Shown here piece by piece: positions 7,651 through 16,313 of a stretch of 51,222 nt of DNA (position 1 is its first letter; every line of letters begins with the position of its first letter). The translations under genes and the position numbers were made by a program. Below the pieces are notes generated by a model. That model was not told the origin of the DNA. It saw only the letters and a program-made list of their open reading frames with translations, and did not search any database. This DNA is from Pseudomonadota bacterium. GTDB lineage: Bacteria; Pseudomonadota; Gammaproteobacteria; Burkholderiales; Burkholderiaceae_F. The stretch is taken from positions 1-51,222 of the forward strand of contig JAKCCX010000015.1 in assembly GCA_021838715.1 (NCBI GenBank), given 5' to 3'.

Positions 7651-8262
7651 ATGCCGCCTCTCCCCAAGAAACGTACGGCCGGCCCGGCGGACAAGCCCGG
7701 GCGCATCCGCATCATCGGCGGCGCGTATCGCCGCACTCCGATCGCGGTTCCGGACATTCCGGGCCTGCGTCCGACCCCCGATCGCGTGCGCGAAACCGTG
7801 TTCAACTGGCTGCGGCACCTGTTGGGGGGCGACTTCGCGGGCATCCGCGCGGTGGACTGCTACGCCGGCAGCGGCGCGCTGGGCTTCGAGATGGCGTCGC
7901 GGGGCGCGAGCCGCGTCGTGCTCGTGGAAAAGAACGCCCGGGCGGCGGAGGCGCTGCGGGAACTGCAGCGCAAGCTCGGCGCCGGCAACGTCGAGGTGGT
8001 CCAGGCGGACTGGAAGCTGGCCGCCGCCCGCCTTCCGCCCGCGTCCTTCGATGTCGCGTTTCTCGACCCTCCGTTCGGGGCGGGTCTGCTGCCGCCCGCG
8101 CTGGATGCGGTGAAGCCGCTGCTCGCCCCCGGCGGGATCGTCTACGCCGAAGCCGCCGATCCGCTCACCGCGGAGGCGCTGCAGCCGCTCGGGCTGGAAC
8201 TCGTGCGTGCCGATCGCGCGGGGGCGGTGCACTACCATTTGCTGCGGCTGCGCGCTTCCTGA
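7651..8262 (+). CDS. rsmD: 16S rRNA (guanine966-N2)-methyltransferase RsmD
   Basis: A 203-residue class I SAM methyltransferase acting on the small ribosomal subunit. [15 protein letters not shown] and [15 protein letters not shown] are the conserved N-terminal blocks, [18 protein letters not shown] binds SAM, and FLDPPFG is the catalytic DPPF motif. The ATG at 7651 puts the conserved GRIRIIGG block about 17 residues in, as usual. A longer reading frame from 7540 exists, but its extra residues look like no known domain. coaD follows after about 40 bases. Confidence 0.93.
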   Translation: MPPLPKKRTAGPADKPGRIRIIGGAYRRTPIAVPDIPGLRPTPDRVRETVFNWLRHLLGGDFAGIRAVDCYAGSGALGFEMASRGASRVVLVEKNARAAEALRELQRKLGAGNVEVVQADWKLAAARLPPASFDVAFLDPPFGAGLLPPALDAVKPLLAPGGIVYAEAADPLTAEALQPLGLELVRADRAGAVHYHLLRLRAS

Positions 8263-8302
8263 AATAATGCGAATCCCGCCCCGACAGGCGGAGCATCCCG
8301 AC

Positions 8303-8797
8303 ATGGTCACCGCCGTCTACCCTGGAACATTCGACCCGCTCACGCGCGGCCACGAAGACATCGTGCGTCGCGCGGCCGGCTTGTTCGATCGCGTCGTCGT
8401 CGGGATCGCCGACAGCCGCGGCAAGAAGCCGGTCTTCACCCTCGACGAGCGGGTCGAGATCGCCCGCGAGGCCCTCGGCCAGTATGCCAACGTCGAGGTC
8501 TTCGGCTTCCATGGCCTGCTGCGCGATTTCGCCCGCGAGCGCCACGCCCGGGTGATCATCCGCGGCCTGCGCGCGGTTTCGGATTTCGAGTACGAATTCC
8601 AGATGGCGGGCATGAACCGCTATCTGCTGCCCGAAGTCGAAACGATCTTTCTCACGCCCTCGGACCAGTACCAGTTCGTCTCCGGCAGCATCGTGCGCGA
8701 GATCGCCGCGCTGGGCGGCGACGTGAGCAAGTTCGTCTGCCCTTCGGTCGAGCGCCGGCTCAAGGAAAAGCTCGGCCGGCCCGGCTCCGAAACCTGA
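8303..8797 (+). CDS. coaD: Phosphopantetheine adenylyltransferase
   Basis: A 164-residue nucleotidyltransferase that joins 4'-phosphopantetheine and ATP to give dephospho-CoA, the penultimate step of coenzyme A synthesis. [19 protein letters not shown] is the nucleotide-binding (T/HxGH) motif at the N-terminus, [18 protein letters not shown] the central conserved block, and [10 protein letters not shown] the C-terminal ISSTxVR-type motif. The ATG at 8303 has a purine-rich site (aggcggag) a few bases upstream. It is the second gene of rsmD-coaD-ferredoxin. Confidence 0.95.
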   Translation: MVTAVYPGTFDPLTRGHEDIVRRAAGLFDRVVVGIADSRGKKPVFTLDERVEIAREALGQYANVEVFGFHGLLRDFARERHARVIIRGLRAVSDFEYEFQMAGMNRYLLPEVETIFLTPSDQYQFVSGSIVREIAALGGDVSKFVCPSVERRLKEKLGRPGSET

Positions 8798-8816
8798 TTT
8801 CGATTCCCTGGCTGCC

Positions 8817-9092
8817 GTGGCGCTCATCATCACCGAGGACTGCATCAACTGCGACGTCTGCGAGCCGGTCTGCCCCAACAGCGCGATCCGGCCCGGCGAG
8901 TCGATCTACGTCATCGATCCCGAGCGCTGCACCGAGTGCGTGGGCCACTTCGACGAGCCGCAGTGCCAGGCGATCTGCCCCGTCTCCTGCATCCCGAAAG
9001 ACCCGAGCCGATGGGAGACGCGGGAGCAGCTGCTGGAGAAGTTCGAGCGCCTGCAGAACGGCAGCGTCCCCTCTCCCCGGGGAGAGGGATAG
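8817..9092 (+). CDS. YfhL-type 2[4Fe-4S] ferredoxin
   Basis: A 91-residue ferredoxin with CINCDVCEPVCP (residues 9-20) and the spaced second set CTECVGHFDEPQCQAICP (about 38-55). The longer gap within the second cluster motif is typical of the YfhL/FdxN subgroup, whose two clusters differ in potential. The start is the GTG at 8817, shortly after coaD. In beta- and gammaproteobacteria this ferredoxin often follows coaD. The electron partner is unknown. The last residues (SPRGEG) may be read-through into intergenic sequence. Confidence 0.88.
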   Translation: MALIITEDCINCDVCEPVCPNSAIRPGESIYVIDPERCTECVGHFDEPQCQAICPVSCIPKDPSRWETREQLLEKFERLQNGSVPSPRGEG

Positions 9093-9097
9093 CGCGC

Positions 9098-10318
9098 GTG
9101 GGAAACGGGCGCGGCGCGTCACGGCATCTCCGCATCGAGCCCATCGATGCCCTGCGCGGCTTCGCGCTCTTCGGCATCCTGCAGGTCAACATCCAGGGGT
9201 TCGCCTGGGGCGCCGCCGATCCGCTGGGCTATCTGACGCCGCCCGCCGGCACGCTCGACCTTGCGTTGCGCTTCCTGCAGGCGGCCTTCTTCGAAGGCAA
9301 GTTCTACCCCATCTTCGCCTTCCTGTTCGGCGCCGGCCTGGCGATGCAGATGCGCAAGCTGCGGCACATGGCCGACGGCGATGCGGCGGTCGCCCGCCGC
9401 GCGCTCCGGCGCCGGCTGTGGATCCTGCTCGGCATGGGCATCGCGCACGGGTTCCTGCTCTACTGCGGCGACGTGCTGAGCGCCTATGCCGTCTGCGGCC
9501 TGCTGTTCCTGTGGGCCTTCGATGCCGCCGGGTCCGGCCCCGCGCTCTCCTCGCGGCGCCTGCGGGCGTGGAGCGTGGCGTGCGCGATCGGCGCGGCGGC
9601 GACGATCTTCGTCCCGCTGGCGGTTGCGACGTTCGCGCCCGGCGCCACTCCGCCCGGCGCGATCCCGCCCGACCTGCTGCGGGCCCACGACATCTACGTC
9701 CACGGCGGATTGCTGGCCCAGCTCGCGCAGCGGCGCGACGATGAGATCGCGCAGCAGCTGGGGTCCATCCCGACGTTCTGGCCGCAGGTGTTCGCGTTCC
9801 TGGCGCTCGGCATGCTGGCCGGCCATGCCGGCTGGCTGCATCATCCGCAGCGGTACGCGCGGGTCTGGGTCGCGGCGCGGCGCATCGGTCTGGCCGTCGG
9901 CCTGCCCTGCGCGATCCTCGGCGGCCTCTGGGACACCGGTCATGCGCTGCATGCGCCGGGCCGCGAAGGCGGCTGGAACGACGTCCTGCTCGGCGCGAGC
10001 AGCCTGCTCGCCGCCGCGTACGTTGCGGGGCTGCTCGCCTGGTTCGCGACCGACCGGGGCGCCCGGGTGTCGCGCTGGCTGGCGTACGCCGGCCGCATGT
10101 CGCTCACCAACTACGTCGGCCAGTCCCTCGCCATGAACGGCCTGCTGTCGGCCTGGGGCTGCGGGCTGGGCGCGCATGCCGGTCGCGCCGGACTGGCGGC
10201 ACTGGGCGCGGCGGTCTTCGCCGTGCAGATCGGGTTCAGCCGATGGATCCTGTCCCGCTACCGCCAGGGACCGCTGGAGGCGCTGTGGCGGATGGGAACC
10301 TACGCCGGCTTGCGCTGA
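9098..10318 (+). CDS. DUF418 / YeiB-type membrane protein
   Basis: A 406-residue polytopic inner-membrane protein. RIEPIDALRGFALFGILQVNI near the N-terminus matches the 'R...lDalRGfAllGIl..N' opening of YeiB-like proteins. GRMSLTNYVGQSL (about residue 330) is the signature of the C-terminal DUF418 domain. About eight to ten hydrophobic segments are visible, with EGKFYPIFAFLFGAGLAMQM between the first two. Members are often annotated as putative transporters, but function is unproven. The start is taken as the GTG at 9098, preceded by ggagagg five bases past the ferredoxin stop. Confidence 0.85.
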   Translation: MGNGRGASRHLRIEPIDALRGFALFGILQVNIQGFAWGAADPLGYLTPPAGTLDLALRFLQAAFFEGKFYPIFAFLFGAGLAMQMRKLRHMADGDAAVARRALRRRLWILLGMGIAHGFLLYCGDVLSAYAVCGLLFLWAFDAAGSGPALSSRRLRAWSVACAIGAAATIFVPLAVATFAPGATPPGAIPPDLLRAHDIYVHGGLLAQLAQRRDDEIAQQLGSIPTFWPQVFAFLALGMLAGHAGWLHHPQRYARVWVAARRIGLAVGLPCAILGGLWDTGHALHAPGREGGWNDVLLGASSLLAAAYVAGLLAWFATDRGARVSRWLAYAGRMSLTNYVGQSLAMNGLLSAWGCGLGAHAGRAGLAALGAAVFAVQIGFSRWILSRYRQGPLEALWRMGTYAGLR

Positions 10319-10396
10319 GCCATCGCGGGGCGGGAAGTCCGGCGGGTGGTCGGGCTCGGGCGCAGGGCGATCCGTCCGGCCCGCGCGCCCGGGTCG

Positions 10397-11230
10397 TCAG
10401 TGGGGCAGAACCTTGACCCAGACGCCGGTGGACGGCGCGCCGTCGGGCACCGCGCCCAGCGTCTGCGTGGTCTGGGTTCCGGGTTCACCCAGCTCGATCC
10501 ATTGCCCCACCCGTCCGCGGATGCGGAACGGCCGGGGCTTGTTCTGCACCCCGTACCCGTAGGGCGCGGCGACGCCGCCGATCTGCAGCGGCAGCAGGTC
10601 GGCCACCACCTCGCGGCCCTGCACCGCGAAGCGCACGGAAAACGCCGAGACGCCCTGGAAGAACACCGCGCCCCCGACGCCGGGGCCGATGCCTTGCGTT
10701 GCGGCCGCCCCGGAATTCGCCCCCGCGATGCCCGAGGACGTGCCGACGCCCGCGATCGGCGCGTAGAACTGCAGCGACTGCACCGAGGGGAGGTTCATGC
10801 GCACCACTTCGCCTTCGACGACCCGGTATCGCGCGATGTGGGTGTTCACCGACACCGAGGTCGATCCGTCGGCGCCGTTGGTCGCATCGGCCTCGGCGCC
10901 GCCGCCACCGCCGTCCGTCGATACCGAATAGCCGTTGTCCGCGCCGCGGTTCGCGTCGTTGCCGGCGCCGGACGACGTCGTGCCGTCGCTGTCGCTGTCG
11001 CTGCCGGTCCCGGTGGACACCGAGTAGGAATTGTCCGATCCCTGCCGGACCGCCGCCGGCGCGTCCGGCGGCGTGTCGCGCACCAGCACGGTCAGCTGGC
11101 GCGGCATTTCGCCGCCGTAGTCCTGGGCCATCGCCGCCGTGGTCATCGCCGCGGTGCCGAGTGCGGCGGCGGCCAGCGCGGCGAACCACCCTGCGAACAA
11201 CGATGCGGACGGGCTCCGTCGACGACCCAT
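10397..11230 (-). CDS. Exported protein with Ser/Asp/Gly-rich segment, function unknown
   Basis: A 277-residue protein with a clear Sec signal peptide: MGRRR, an alanine-rich hydrophobic core, then AMAQDYGG. Next come QLTVLVRD, a Ser/Asp/Gly-rich stretch at about residues 65-130 in which the motif DN(S/G)YSVST occurs twice, and a beta-rich C-terminal half with alternating hydrophobic residues ending RGRVGQWIELGE. The arrangement (short adhesive strand, YSV repeat, 'G.WI.LG' end) recalls uncharacterised secretin-associated exported proteins of Burkholderiales, but this is a memory-based impression, not a family assignment. It stands alone between a convergent DUF418 gene and higBA. Confidence 0.7.
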   Translation of the reverse strand: MGRRRSPSASLFAGWFAALAAAALGTAAMTTAAMAQDYGGEMPRQLTVLVRDTPPDAPAAVRQGSDNSYSVSTGTGSDSDSDGTTSSGAGNDANRGADNGYSVSTDGGGGGAEADATNGADGSTSVSVNTHIARYRVVEGEVVRMNLPSVQSLQFYAPIAGVGTSSGIAGANSGAAATQGIGPGVGGAVFFQGVSAFSVRFAVQGREVVADLLPLQIGGVAAPYGYGVQNKPRPFRIRGRVGQWIELGEPGTQTTQTLGAVPDGAPSTGVWVKVLPH

Positions 11231-11304
11231 GATGGCTCCGTTCCGACCCGCCGATGCGACTTCCGCGGAGCCGGATGCTTCCGCCCGGAAAATCTGCGCC
11301 CTCC

Positions 11305-11697
11305 TCACGCCGCCACCAATTCGTCGTTGGCCTGGCGCAAGGGGTAGGGGCGAATCAACACGTCGGCGGGCAGATTCAAGCCCTCGGCCAGCTTGCGGAT
11401 CATCTCCAGTGTCAGGGGACGGACACGGTTCAGGATGTCCGACACCCGGCCGCGCGGTCCGATGTAGGGTTCCAGGTCCCTGCGCGCCAGACCGCGCGCT
11501 TCCATGACGTGGTTCAGGAAGTCGATCGGGTCGGGGTCGAAAATCGGGAAATGCTCCCGCTCATACTGCTCGATCAGCAGGGTCAGGATGTCTAGTTGGT
11601 CGGCAGCCGGAGACTTCGCCGGGGCATCCCATAGGCGGTCAATCTCAGCCAGCGCCGCCCGGTAGTCTTTCTTGGTGCGAATCAGCTTGAGTTGCAT
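11305..11697 (-). CDS. higA: HigA-family antitoxin
   Basis: A 130-residue antitoxin downstream of its toxin, the inverted order typical of hig modules. The N-terminal half (MQLKLIRTKKDYRAALAEID) is the usual HigA start and contains HFPIFDPDPIDFL. The C-terminal half is an Xre-type helix-turn-helix: MEARGLARRDLEPYIGPRGR, then VSDILNRVRPLTLEMIRKLA. It overlaps the end of higB by 16 bases. The DNA-binding domain is the probable reader of the palindrome at 12017-12035. Base composition is lower in GC than flanking genes. Confidence 0.86.
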   Translation of the reverse strand: MQLKLIRTKKDYRAALAEIDRLWDAPAKSPAADQLDILTLLIEQYEREHFPIFDPDPIDFLNHVMEARGLARRDLEPYIGPRGRVSDILNRVRPLTLEMIRKLAEGLNLPADVLIRPYPLRQANDELVAA

Positions 11698-12002
11698 GTT
11701 GGGCCCCTTGAAATCGCTTCCACGTCGATCTTGTCGTACTGGCGATGCGTGCCGACGAAGCGGACGTACAGCAATCCCTTGTCGTAGCGCACGGCCACCA
11801 CCAATCGGTAGTCGTTCCCTTTGATGTTGAATACGACCCGGTTGTTCCCGGTGAAGCTGGCGTTCCCATAGGCGGCCTTGATGTCCATCGGCGTCTTCCA
11901 GGTTGCCCGGCTTGCCAGGGCGTACCAGGACCGCAGCGGCGTTTCGGCATCCGGGTGGGATTCCCAGAACCTCCGCAAGGCGGCAAGGGCGATGATGCGC
12001 AT
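11682..12002 (-). CDS. higB: HigB-family mRNA interferase toxin
   Basis: A 106-residue RelE-superfamily toxin of the HigB group, which cleaves mRNA on the ribosome. RRFWESHPDAETPLRSWYA is the typical N-terminal pattern, followed by NRVVFNIKGNDYRLVVAV and LLYVRFVGTHRQYDKID, whose final H..YDKID is the conserved C-terminal signature of HigB proteins. The ATG at 12002 is preferred over one at 12017, because the -10 box lies only five bases upstream and a leaderless message starting here is predicted. Confidence 0.88.
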   Translation of the reverse strand: MRIIALAALRRFWESHPDAETPLRSWYALASRATWKTPMDIKAAYGNASFTGNNRVVFNIKGNDYRLVVAVRYDKGLLYVRFVGTHRQYDKIDVEAISRGPTCNSS

Positions 12003-12007
12003 GGACC

Positions 12008-12036
12008 ACTGTAGCATGATACCAATTTGGTATCAA
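12008..12036 (-). promoter_or_regulatory. higBA promoter
   Basis: On the minus strand TTGATA (complement of 12031-12036) and TACAGT (complement of 12008-12013) are separated by exactly 17 bases. Transcription would begin at or within a base or two of the higB ATG (12002-12000), so the message is probably leaderless. No Shine-Dalgarno sequence is visible. Confidence 0.6.
12017..12035. promoter_or_regulatory. higBA operator palindrome
   Basis: TGATACCAA and TTGGTATCA form perfect nine-base arms around a single central base. The palindrome fills the spacer and overlaps most of the -35 box of the higBA promoter, the expected position for repression by HigA or the HigBA complex. Confidence 0.75.
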
Positions 12037-12236
12037 TGCGCTGCGGCATGCCGGGCCGGCCCGGTGCCGGGCCCCTACCGTTTGGAAAATGCCACCGGCG
12101 ACACTGCGCTCCCGTTATACGAAAACGGCGGGGGACTGTTGATTCCGTCGGAAATCTGGCTGGCCCAGCATCCAGGCGGAATCAACACGGTGATGCGCCT
12201 GCAGCGGATGCAATCACCGGAAATGGCTCGCCCGAA

Positions 12237-13343
12237 TCAGACGTTGAACCGGAAATGCAGCACGTCGCCGTCCTTGACGACGTAGTCCTTGCCTTCCAGG
12301 CGCATCCGGCCCGCTTCCTTCGCGCCCTGCTCCCCCTTGTACCGGATGAAGTCGTCGTAGGCGATGGTTTCGGCGCGGATGAAGCCGCGTTCGAAGTCGG
12401 TGTGGATGACGCCGGCGGCCTGCGGCGCGGTGGCGCCGATCGCGACCGTCCAGGCGCGCACTTCCTTCACCCCGGCGGTGAAATAGGTCTGCAGGCCGAG
12501 CAGCGCGTAGGCGGCGCGGATGACGCGGTCGAGGCCGGGTTCGGCCATGCCCATGTCCTGCAGGAACACGACCTTGTCCTCGTCGGACAGATCGGCGATG
12601 TCGGCTTCGGTGCGCGCGCACACCGCGACGACCGGGGCGCCTTCGCGCTGGGCGCGTTCGCGCACGCGGTCGAGCAGGGGGTTGTTCTCGAAACCGTGTT
12701 CCTCGACGTTGGCGACGTACATGGTGGGCTTCATCGTCAGCAGGAACAGCGGCCGCAGCGCGGCGCATTCGTCGTCGTCGAGCGCGACCGTGCGCGCCGG
12801 CTTGGCCTGGTCGAGGGCGGGCTGGATCTTCTCCAGCGCGGCGACGATGCGCTGCGCCTCCTTCTTTTCCTCGCTCACCGCCGAACTGCGCGCGACCTTG
12901 GAATAGCGGTTCATCGCTTTCTCGACCGACTGCAGGTCGGAGAGCGCGAGTTCGGTGTCGATGACCTCGATGTCGCGGATGGGGTCGACGCCGCCGGCGA
13001 CGTGGACGATGTTCGGGTCATCGAAGCAGCGCACCACGTGCGCGATCGCATCGCATTCGCGGATGTTGGCGAGGAACTGGTTGCCCAGGCCTTCGCCCTT
13101 GCTCGCGCCGGCGACCAGGCCCGCGATGTCGACGAACTCGACCGTCGCCGGCAGCACGCGCTGGGGCTGCACGATCTGCGCCAGCGCCTGCAGGCGCGGG
13201 TCCGGCACCTCGACGACGCCGGTGTTGGGCTCGATGGTGCAGAACGGATAGTTCTCGGCGGCGATCCCCGCTTTGGTGAGCGCATTGAACAGCGTCGACT
13301 TGCCGACGTTGGGAAGTCCGACGATGCCGCATTTCACTGCCAT
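12237..13343 (-). CDS. ychF: Ribosome-binding ATPase YchF
   Basis: A 368-residue Obg-family P-loop protein (YchF/OLA1) that prefers ATP and associates with ribosomes. [15 protein letters not shown] is the P-loop at residues 9-23, [20 protein letters not shown] the switch II region, and a coiled-coil arm lies in the middle. The C-terminal TGS domain begins near residue 280 ([16 protein letters not shown]) and ends [13 protein letters not shown]. It is the last gene of the prs-rplY-pth run; pth-ychF linkage is common in proteobacteria, but here a peptidase gene sits between them. The 201 bases downstream to higB hold no recognisable gene. Confidence 0.96.
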   Translation of the reverse strand: MAVKCGIVGLPNVGKSTLFNALTKAGIAAENYPFCTIEPNTGVVEVPDPRLQALAQIVQPQRVLPATVEFVDIAGLVAGASKGEGLGNQFLANIRECDAIAHVVRCFDDPNIVHVAGGVDPIRDIEVIDTELALSDLQSVEKAMNRYSKVARSSAVSEEKKEAQRIVAALEKIQPALDQAKPARTVALDDDECAALRPLFLLTMKPTMYVANVEEHGFENNPLLDRVRERAQREGAPVVAVCARTEADIADLSDEDKVVFLQDMGMAEPGLDRVIRAAYALLGLQTYFTAGVKEVRAWTVAIGATAPQAAGVIHTDFERGFIRAETIAYDDFIRYKGEQGAKEAGRMRLEGKDYVVKDGDVLHFRFNV

Positions 13344-13408
13344 GATTCCGGTTCCTCAGGTTGTTTGTCGTGGTGGCCCGGCGCCGGGGGGCGGGGGCGG
13401 CGTGTGGT

Positions 13409-14884
13409 TCAGGTGTCCGCGAACGCCCCTCCGCCGCCGTGGTGCGGCTGCAGCGTCCGGAGGCGCGCCCGGATGCCGTTGCCGATGAAGATCTGCGGCT
13501 GGGACGGGATCTCGTGTTCCGCGGTCTCGCGGGCGGCGATCGCCTTGACCGCGCTGCGGAAGGCATCCTCGAACGACCCGTCGCGGGCCAGCGCATCGGC
13601 GAAGAAGGCACGCCCGAAGTCGGTCCATTGCGCGCCGTCGCGGCAGCCGAACGAGGAGCGGTCGGCCGCCGACGCGGTGATCACCATGGTATCCGGTGTT
13701 TCCAGGGGGGCGACGAAGGCGCCCGAGTAGCACGCCGAAACGATGATCACGCGGTAGCGGATGCCGGCTTCATCGAGCATGCCGCGCAGCGCCTGGGGCG
13801 TGATGTCGTCGAACTGATAGGGAGGCAGCGACACCACGAGATGGTGATCGGGGCTGCCGTGCGAGGTCAGAAACACCGCCAGGACATCGCTGCCGAGGTT
13901 CATCTTGTCGGCCATGGTGTCGATCGCGCGCTCCAGCGAACTGGCGGTGGCGAACGGATGCGCATCGGGGTGGGCGCTGCTGTTGGCGAGCACGATGTCG
14001 TGGCCGGAGGTGTCGAACACGTTGGCCATGATCGCGTCGGCTGCCGTCGCTTCGTGGAGGAACACGTCCTGCGCGCCGTCGCCGGCGAAGCTGATGGTGA
14101 AGAGCTGCGCCTGCCCGCCCTGCGCCGGCGTCACCGCGGCCAGCGCCTCGTCGAGCAGATCGAACTGCGAGTAGAGCGTCTGCTCGGACTGCGTGTCCTC
14201 GGTCTGGGCGGTGCCGGCGTCGGACGGCGCATTCCATAGTTGCGCACCGGGATCGATCGCCCACTGCGGTGCGAGCGTCAGGCCGAAGGCCAGCACGAAC
14301 GCCGCCGTGCGGCGCCAGGCGGACAAGGACGCGGGCGGAGGCTGCGGCGTCCCGTCCTCCGGAGTGCCGGTCACCGCGGTCGCCGTCGTCGTCGCCGATT
14401 CCCGAAAGCGCACGGCCGCCACCGCGTACGCCAGCGACAGCCAGATGAGCGGCACCCAGGACAGGGTGTCGTATCGGCGATCGATCGCCGGGATGGCGTC
14501 GGCCGCCACCGCCAGCGCGGACGCGGCCAGCGATTCGATGCAGGACAGCGCGAACGCCGCCGTCGCGAGCGGCAGGAAGCCGCGTCGGGCGCCCGTCCGT
14601 TCGCCCACCAGTCCGGCGATCCACCATGCCGCGGCGAGCGCCGGCAGCGCCCAGAAGCTGACCGTCGGCAGGGCGAGCGGGTCGAATCGACCGGCCCCGG
14701 TGCCGACGGCGTAGAAGTCGTAGGTCACGCCCAGCGCCAGATTGAGCAGGAACAGCCCGAGCAGCTGGCTGCCGCGCGCGCGCACCAGGCGCCATGCGCC
14801 GGGCAGGAAGAACCAGAAGGCGAAGCCGCCCAGCAGATTGCCGGCGAGGCCGCCGGCGAAATCCCGTTCGGGATCCGGCCTCAC
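13409..14884 (-). CDS. Membrane-anchored C13-family (legumain-like) cysteine peptidase
   Basis: A 491-residue protein starting at a GTG (14884) one base after the pth stop codon. The first ~240 residues are hydrophobic with about five membrane segments (GGFAFWFFLPGAWRL, LLGLFLLNLALGV and others). The C-terminal ~230 residues are a C13/caspase-clan peptidase domain: the histidine is in FLTSHGSPDHH and the cysteine in IIVSACYSGAF, with ITASAADRSSFGC after it, as in bacterial C13 proteins. The peptidase domain is probably periplasmic, but topology was judged only from hydrophobicity. Bacterial C13 substrates are largely unknown. Its place between pth and ychF implies cotranscription with translation genes. 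Confidence 0.82.
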   Translation of the reverse strand: MRPDPERDFAGGLAGNLLGGFAFWFFLPGAWRLVRARGSQLLGLFLLNLALGVTYDFYAVGTGAGRFDPLALPTVSFWALPALAAAWWIAGLVGERTGARRGFLPLATAAFALSCIESLAASALAVAADAIPAIDRRYDTLSWVPLIWLSLAYAVAAVRFRESATTTATAVTGTPEDGTPQPPPASLSAWRRTAAFVLAFGLTLAPQWAIDPGAQLWNAPSDAGTAQTEDTQSEQTLYSQFDLLDEALAAVTPAQGGQAQLFTISFAGDGAQDVFLHEATAADAIMANVFDTSGHDIVLANSSAHPDAHPFATASSLERAIDTMADKMNLGSDVLAVFLTSHGSPDHHLVVSLPPYQFDDITPQALRGMLDEAGIRYRVIIVSACYSGAFVAPLETPDTMVITASAADRSSFGCRDGAQWTDFGRAFFADALARDGSFEDAFRSAVKAIAARETAEHEIPSQPQIFIGNGIRARLRTLQPHHGGGGAFADT

Positions 14885-14885
14885 G

Positions 14886-15506
14886 TCAGCGCCCCGAGGG
14901 TTTGCCGCCGGACGTTGGTGCGGCGGCGCGCAGGCGCAGTGCCGCCGCGTCGGATTTGCCGGCGACGATCGCATCGACGGCCGCCAGCGCCCGGCCGATT
15001 CCGGCTTCGATCGCGGTCTGCTCTTCGCGCCGCGGCGGGTGCAGCACGAAGTCCGCGACTTCCTGCGCCAGCCCCTGCGTGCGCGGGTGGCCGATGCCGA
15101 TGCGCAAGCGCCAGAAATCGGGGGTGCCGATCCGGGCGCTGATGTCCTTCAAGCCGTTGTGTCCTGCCAGGCCGCCGCCCTTCTTGAGGCGCACGTCGCC
15201 CGGTGCCAGGTCCAGTTCGTCGTGCACGACGAGGATCTCCGCGGGGGCGATGCGATAGAACGCCGCCACGGCCTGCACCGCCTGTCCCGACAGATTCATG
15301 TAGGTCGCCGGCTTGAGCAGCCAGACCTCCTGCCCGTCGACCGACGTGCGCGCGACTTCGCCGAAGAACTTTCTTTCGGAACGAAACGACGCCCGCGTCC
15401 CGGCAGCCAATTCGTCGACGAACCAGAAGCCGGCGTTGTGACGGGTGCGCTCGTACTCGGCTCCCACGTTGCCGAGGCCGACGATCAGGCGGATGCCTTG
15501 GGTCAT
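14886..15506 (-). CDS. pth: Peptidyl-tRNA hydrolase
   Basis: A 206-residue enzyme releasing peptides from prematurely dissociated peptidyl-tRNA. [20 protein letters not shown] contains the catalytic histidine (TRHNAG, near residue 23). [13 protein letters not shown] and [20 protein letters not shown] carry the other conserved active-site residues, and GHNGLKDI the substrate-binding motif. It follows rplY by 135 bases, within which is a very strong hairpin, and is followed immediately by the C13 peptidase gene. Confidence 0.96.
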   Translation of the reverse strand: MTQGIRLIVGLGNVGAEYERTRHNAGFWFVDELAAGTRASFRSERKFFGEVARTSVDGQEVWLLKPATYMNLSGQAVQAVAAFYRIAPAEILVVHDELDLAPGDVRLKKGGGLAGHNGLKDISARIGTPDFWRLRIGIGHPRTQGLAQEVADFVLHPPRREEQTAIEAGIGRALAAVDAIVAGKSDAAALRLRAAAPTSGGKPSGR

Positions 15507-15590
15507 TGCGCTGGGGTTATTGCGCCTGGGTCATTTCGGTATCACGGAAACGCAATGGGGATGCGCCCCGCGGGATGGCTGCACAGCCAG

Positions 15591-15622
15591 GCTCCCCCGG
15601 CCCCGTCTGGGGCCGGGGGAGC
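15591..15622 (-). terminator. Strong 14-bp hairpin between rplY and pth
   Basis: GCTCCCCCGGCCCC (15591-15604) and GGGGCCGGGGGAGC (15609-15622) form a perfect 14-base-pair stem with the loop GTCT. It lies 19 bases past the rplY stop codon on the minus strand. No T-run follows, so it may act as a weak terminator, an mRNA 3'-end stabiliser, or an attenuator between rplY and pth rather than a full stop. Confidence 0.55.
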
Positions 15623-15641
15623 GAACTTCTTCCGCGCTTCC

Positions 15642-16313
15642 TTACTTCTTCTTGGCCGGCGCGGCGGCGGGAGCCGCGGCCGGAGCCTTCGCCCCGCCCT
15701 TGGCAGGCGCGGCCGGCGCCGCCGCCGCCGCCCCCGGGGCTTCTTCCTGCGCGCCCGCCGGCACGGTCACCGTGACGAGCACCGGATTCTCCTTGCCGCG
15801 CCGCACGAGCGACACGCCGTCCGGCAGCTTGATGTCCGACGCGTGGATGGTCTGCTGCGCGGTCAGGTCGGACAGGTCGACCTCGATGAACTCGGGCAGA
15901 TGGCGCGGCAGGCAGGCGATTTCGACTTCGGACGCGACGTGGCCGACAATCGCCGCCGAGAGCTTCACCGCCGGCGAATTCTCGGTGCCGACGAAGTGCA
16001 GCGGCACGCGCATGTGGATCGCCTGATCTTCCGCGACGCGCTGGAAGTCGATGTGCAGCACGCTGGGCTTGTACGCGTGCATCTGGAAGTCGCGCAGCAG
16101 CACGCGCTCGCTCTGGCCGTCGAGTTCCATTTCCAGGATCGAGGCGTGGAACTTCTCACGCCGCAGGGCGTGAAACAGCGGGTTGTGGGCGAGCTCGATG
16201 CTCACCGGCTCCTTGCCGGCCCCGTAGAGGATGCCGGGGACCTTGTCCTGGCGGCGCAGGCGGCGGCTCGCACCAGTGCCTTGCGCGGTTCGTTTGCTGG
16301 CGATGACTTTCAT
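15642..16313 (-). CDS. rplY: 50S ribosomal protein L25/Ctc
   Basis: A 223-residue long-form L25 (Ctc type) that binds 5S rRNA. The N-terminal L25 domain includes KRTAQGTGASRRLRRQDKVPGILYG and the second beta domain runs to about residue 190. The last ~35 residues are an Ala/Pro/Lys-rich tail ending APAKKK, as in other long L25 proteins but compositionally simple. The ATG at 16313 is preceded by GGAGTACGAA, a good ribosome-binding site. A start 42 bases upstream is in frame but has no support. It follows prs by 115 bases. Confidence 0.94.
   Translation of the reverse strand: MKVIASKRTAQGTGASRRLRRQDKVPGILYGAGKEPVSIELAHNPLFHALRREKFHASILEMELDGQSERVLLRDFQMHAYKPSVLHIDFQRVAEDQAIHMRVPLHFVGTENSPAVKLSAAIVGHVASEVEIACLPRHLPEFIEVDLSDLTAQQTIHASDIKLPDGVSLVRRGKENPVLVTVTVPAGAQEEAPGAAAAAPAAPAKGGAKAPAAAPAAAPAKKK

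Noticed and set aside
12036-12236. A small gene between higB and ychF
   Set aside because: Short frames are present in several phases but none has a ribosome-binding site, conserved motif or consistent codon bias.
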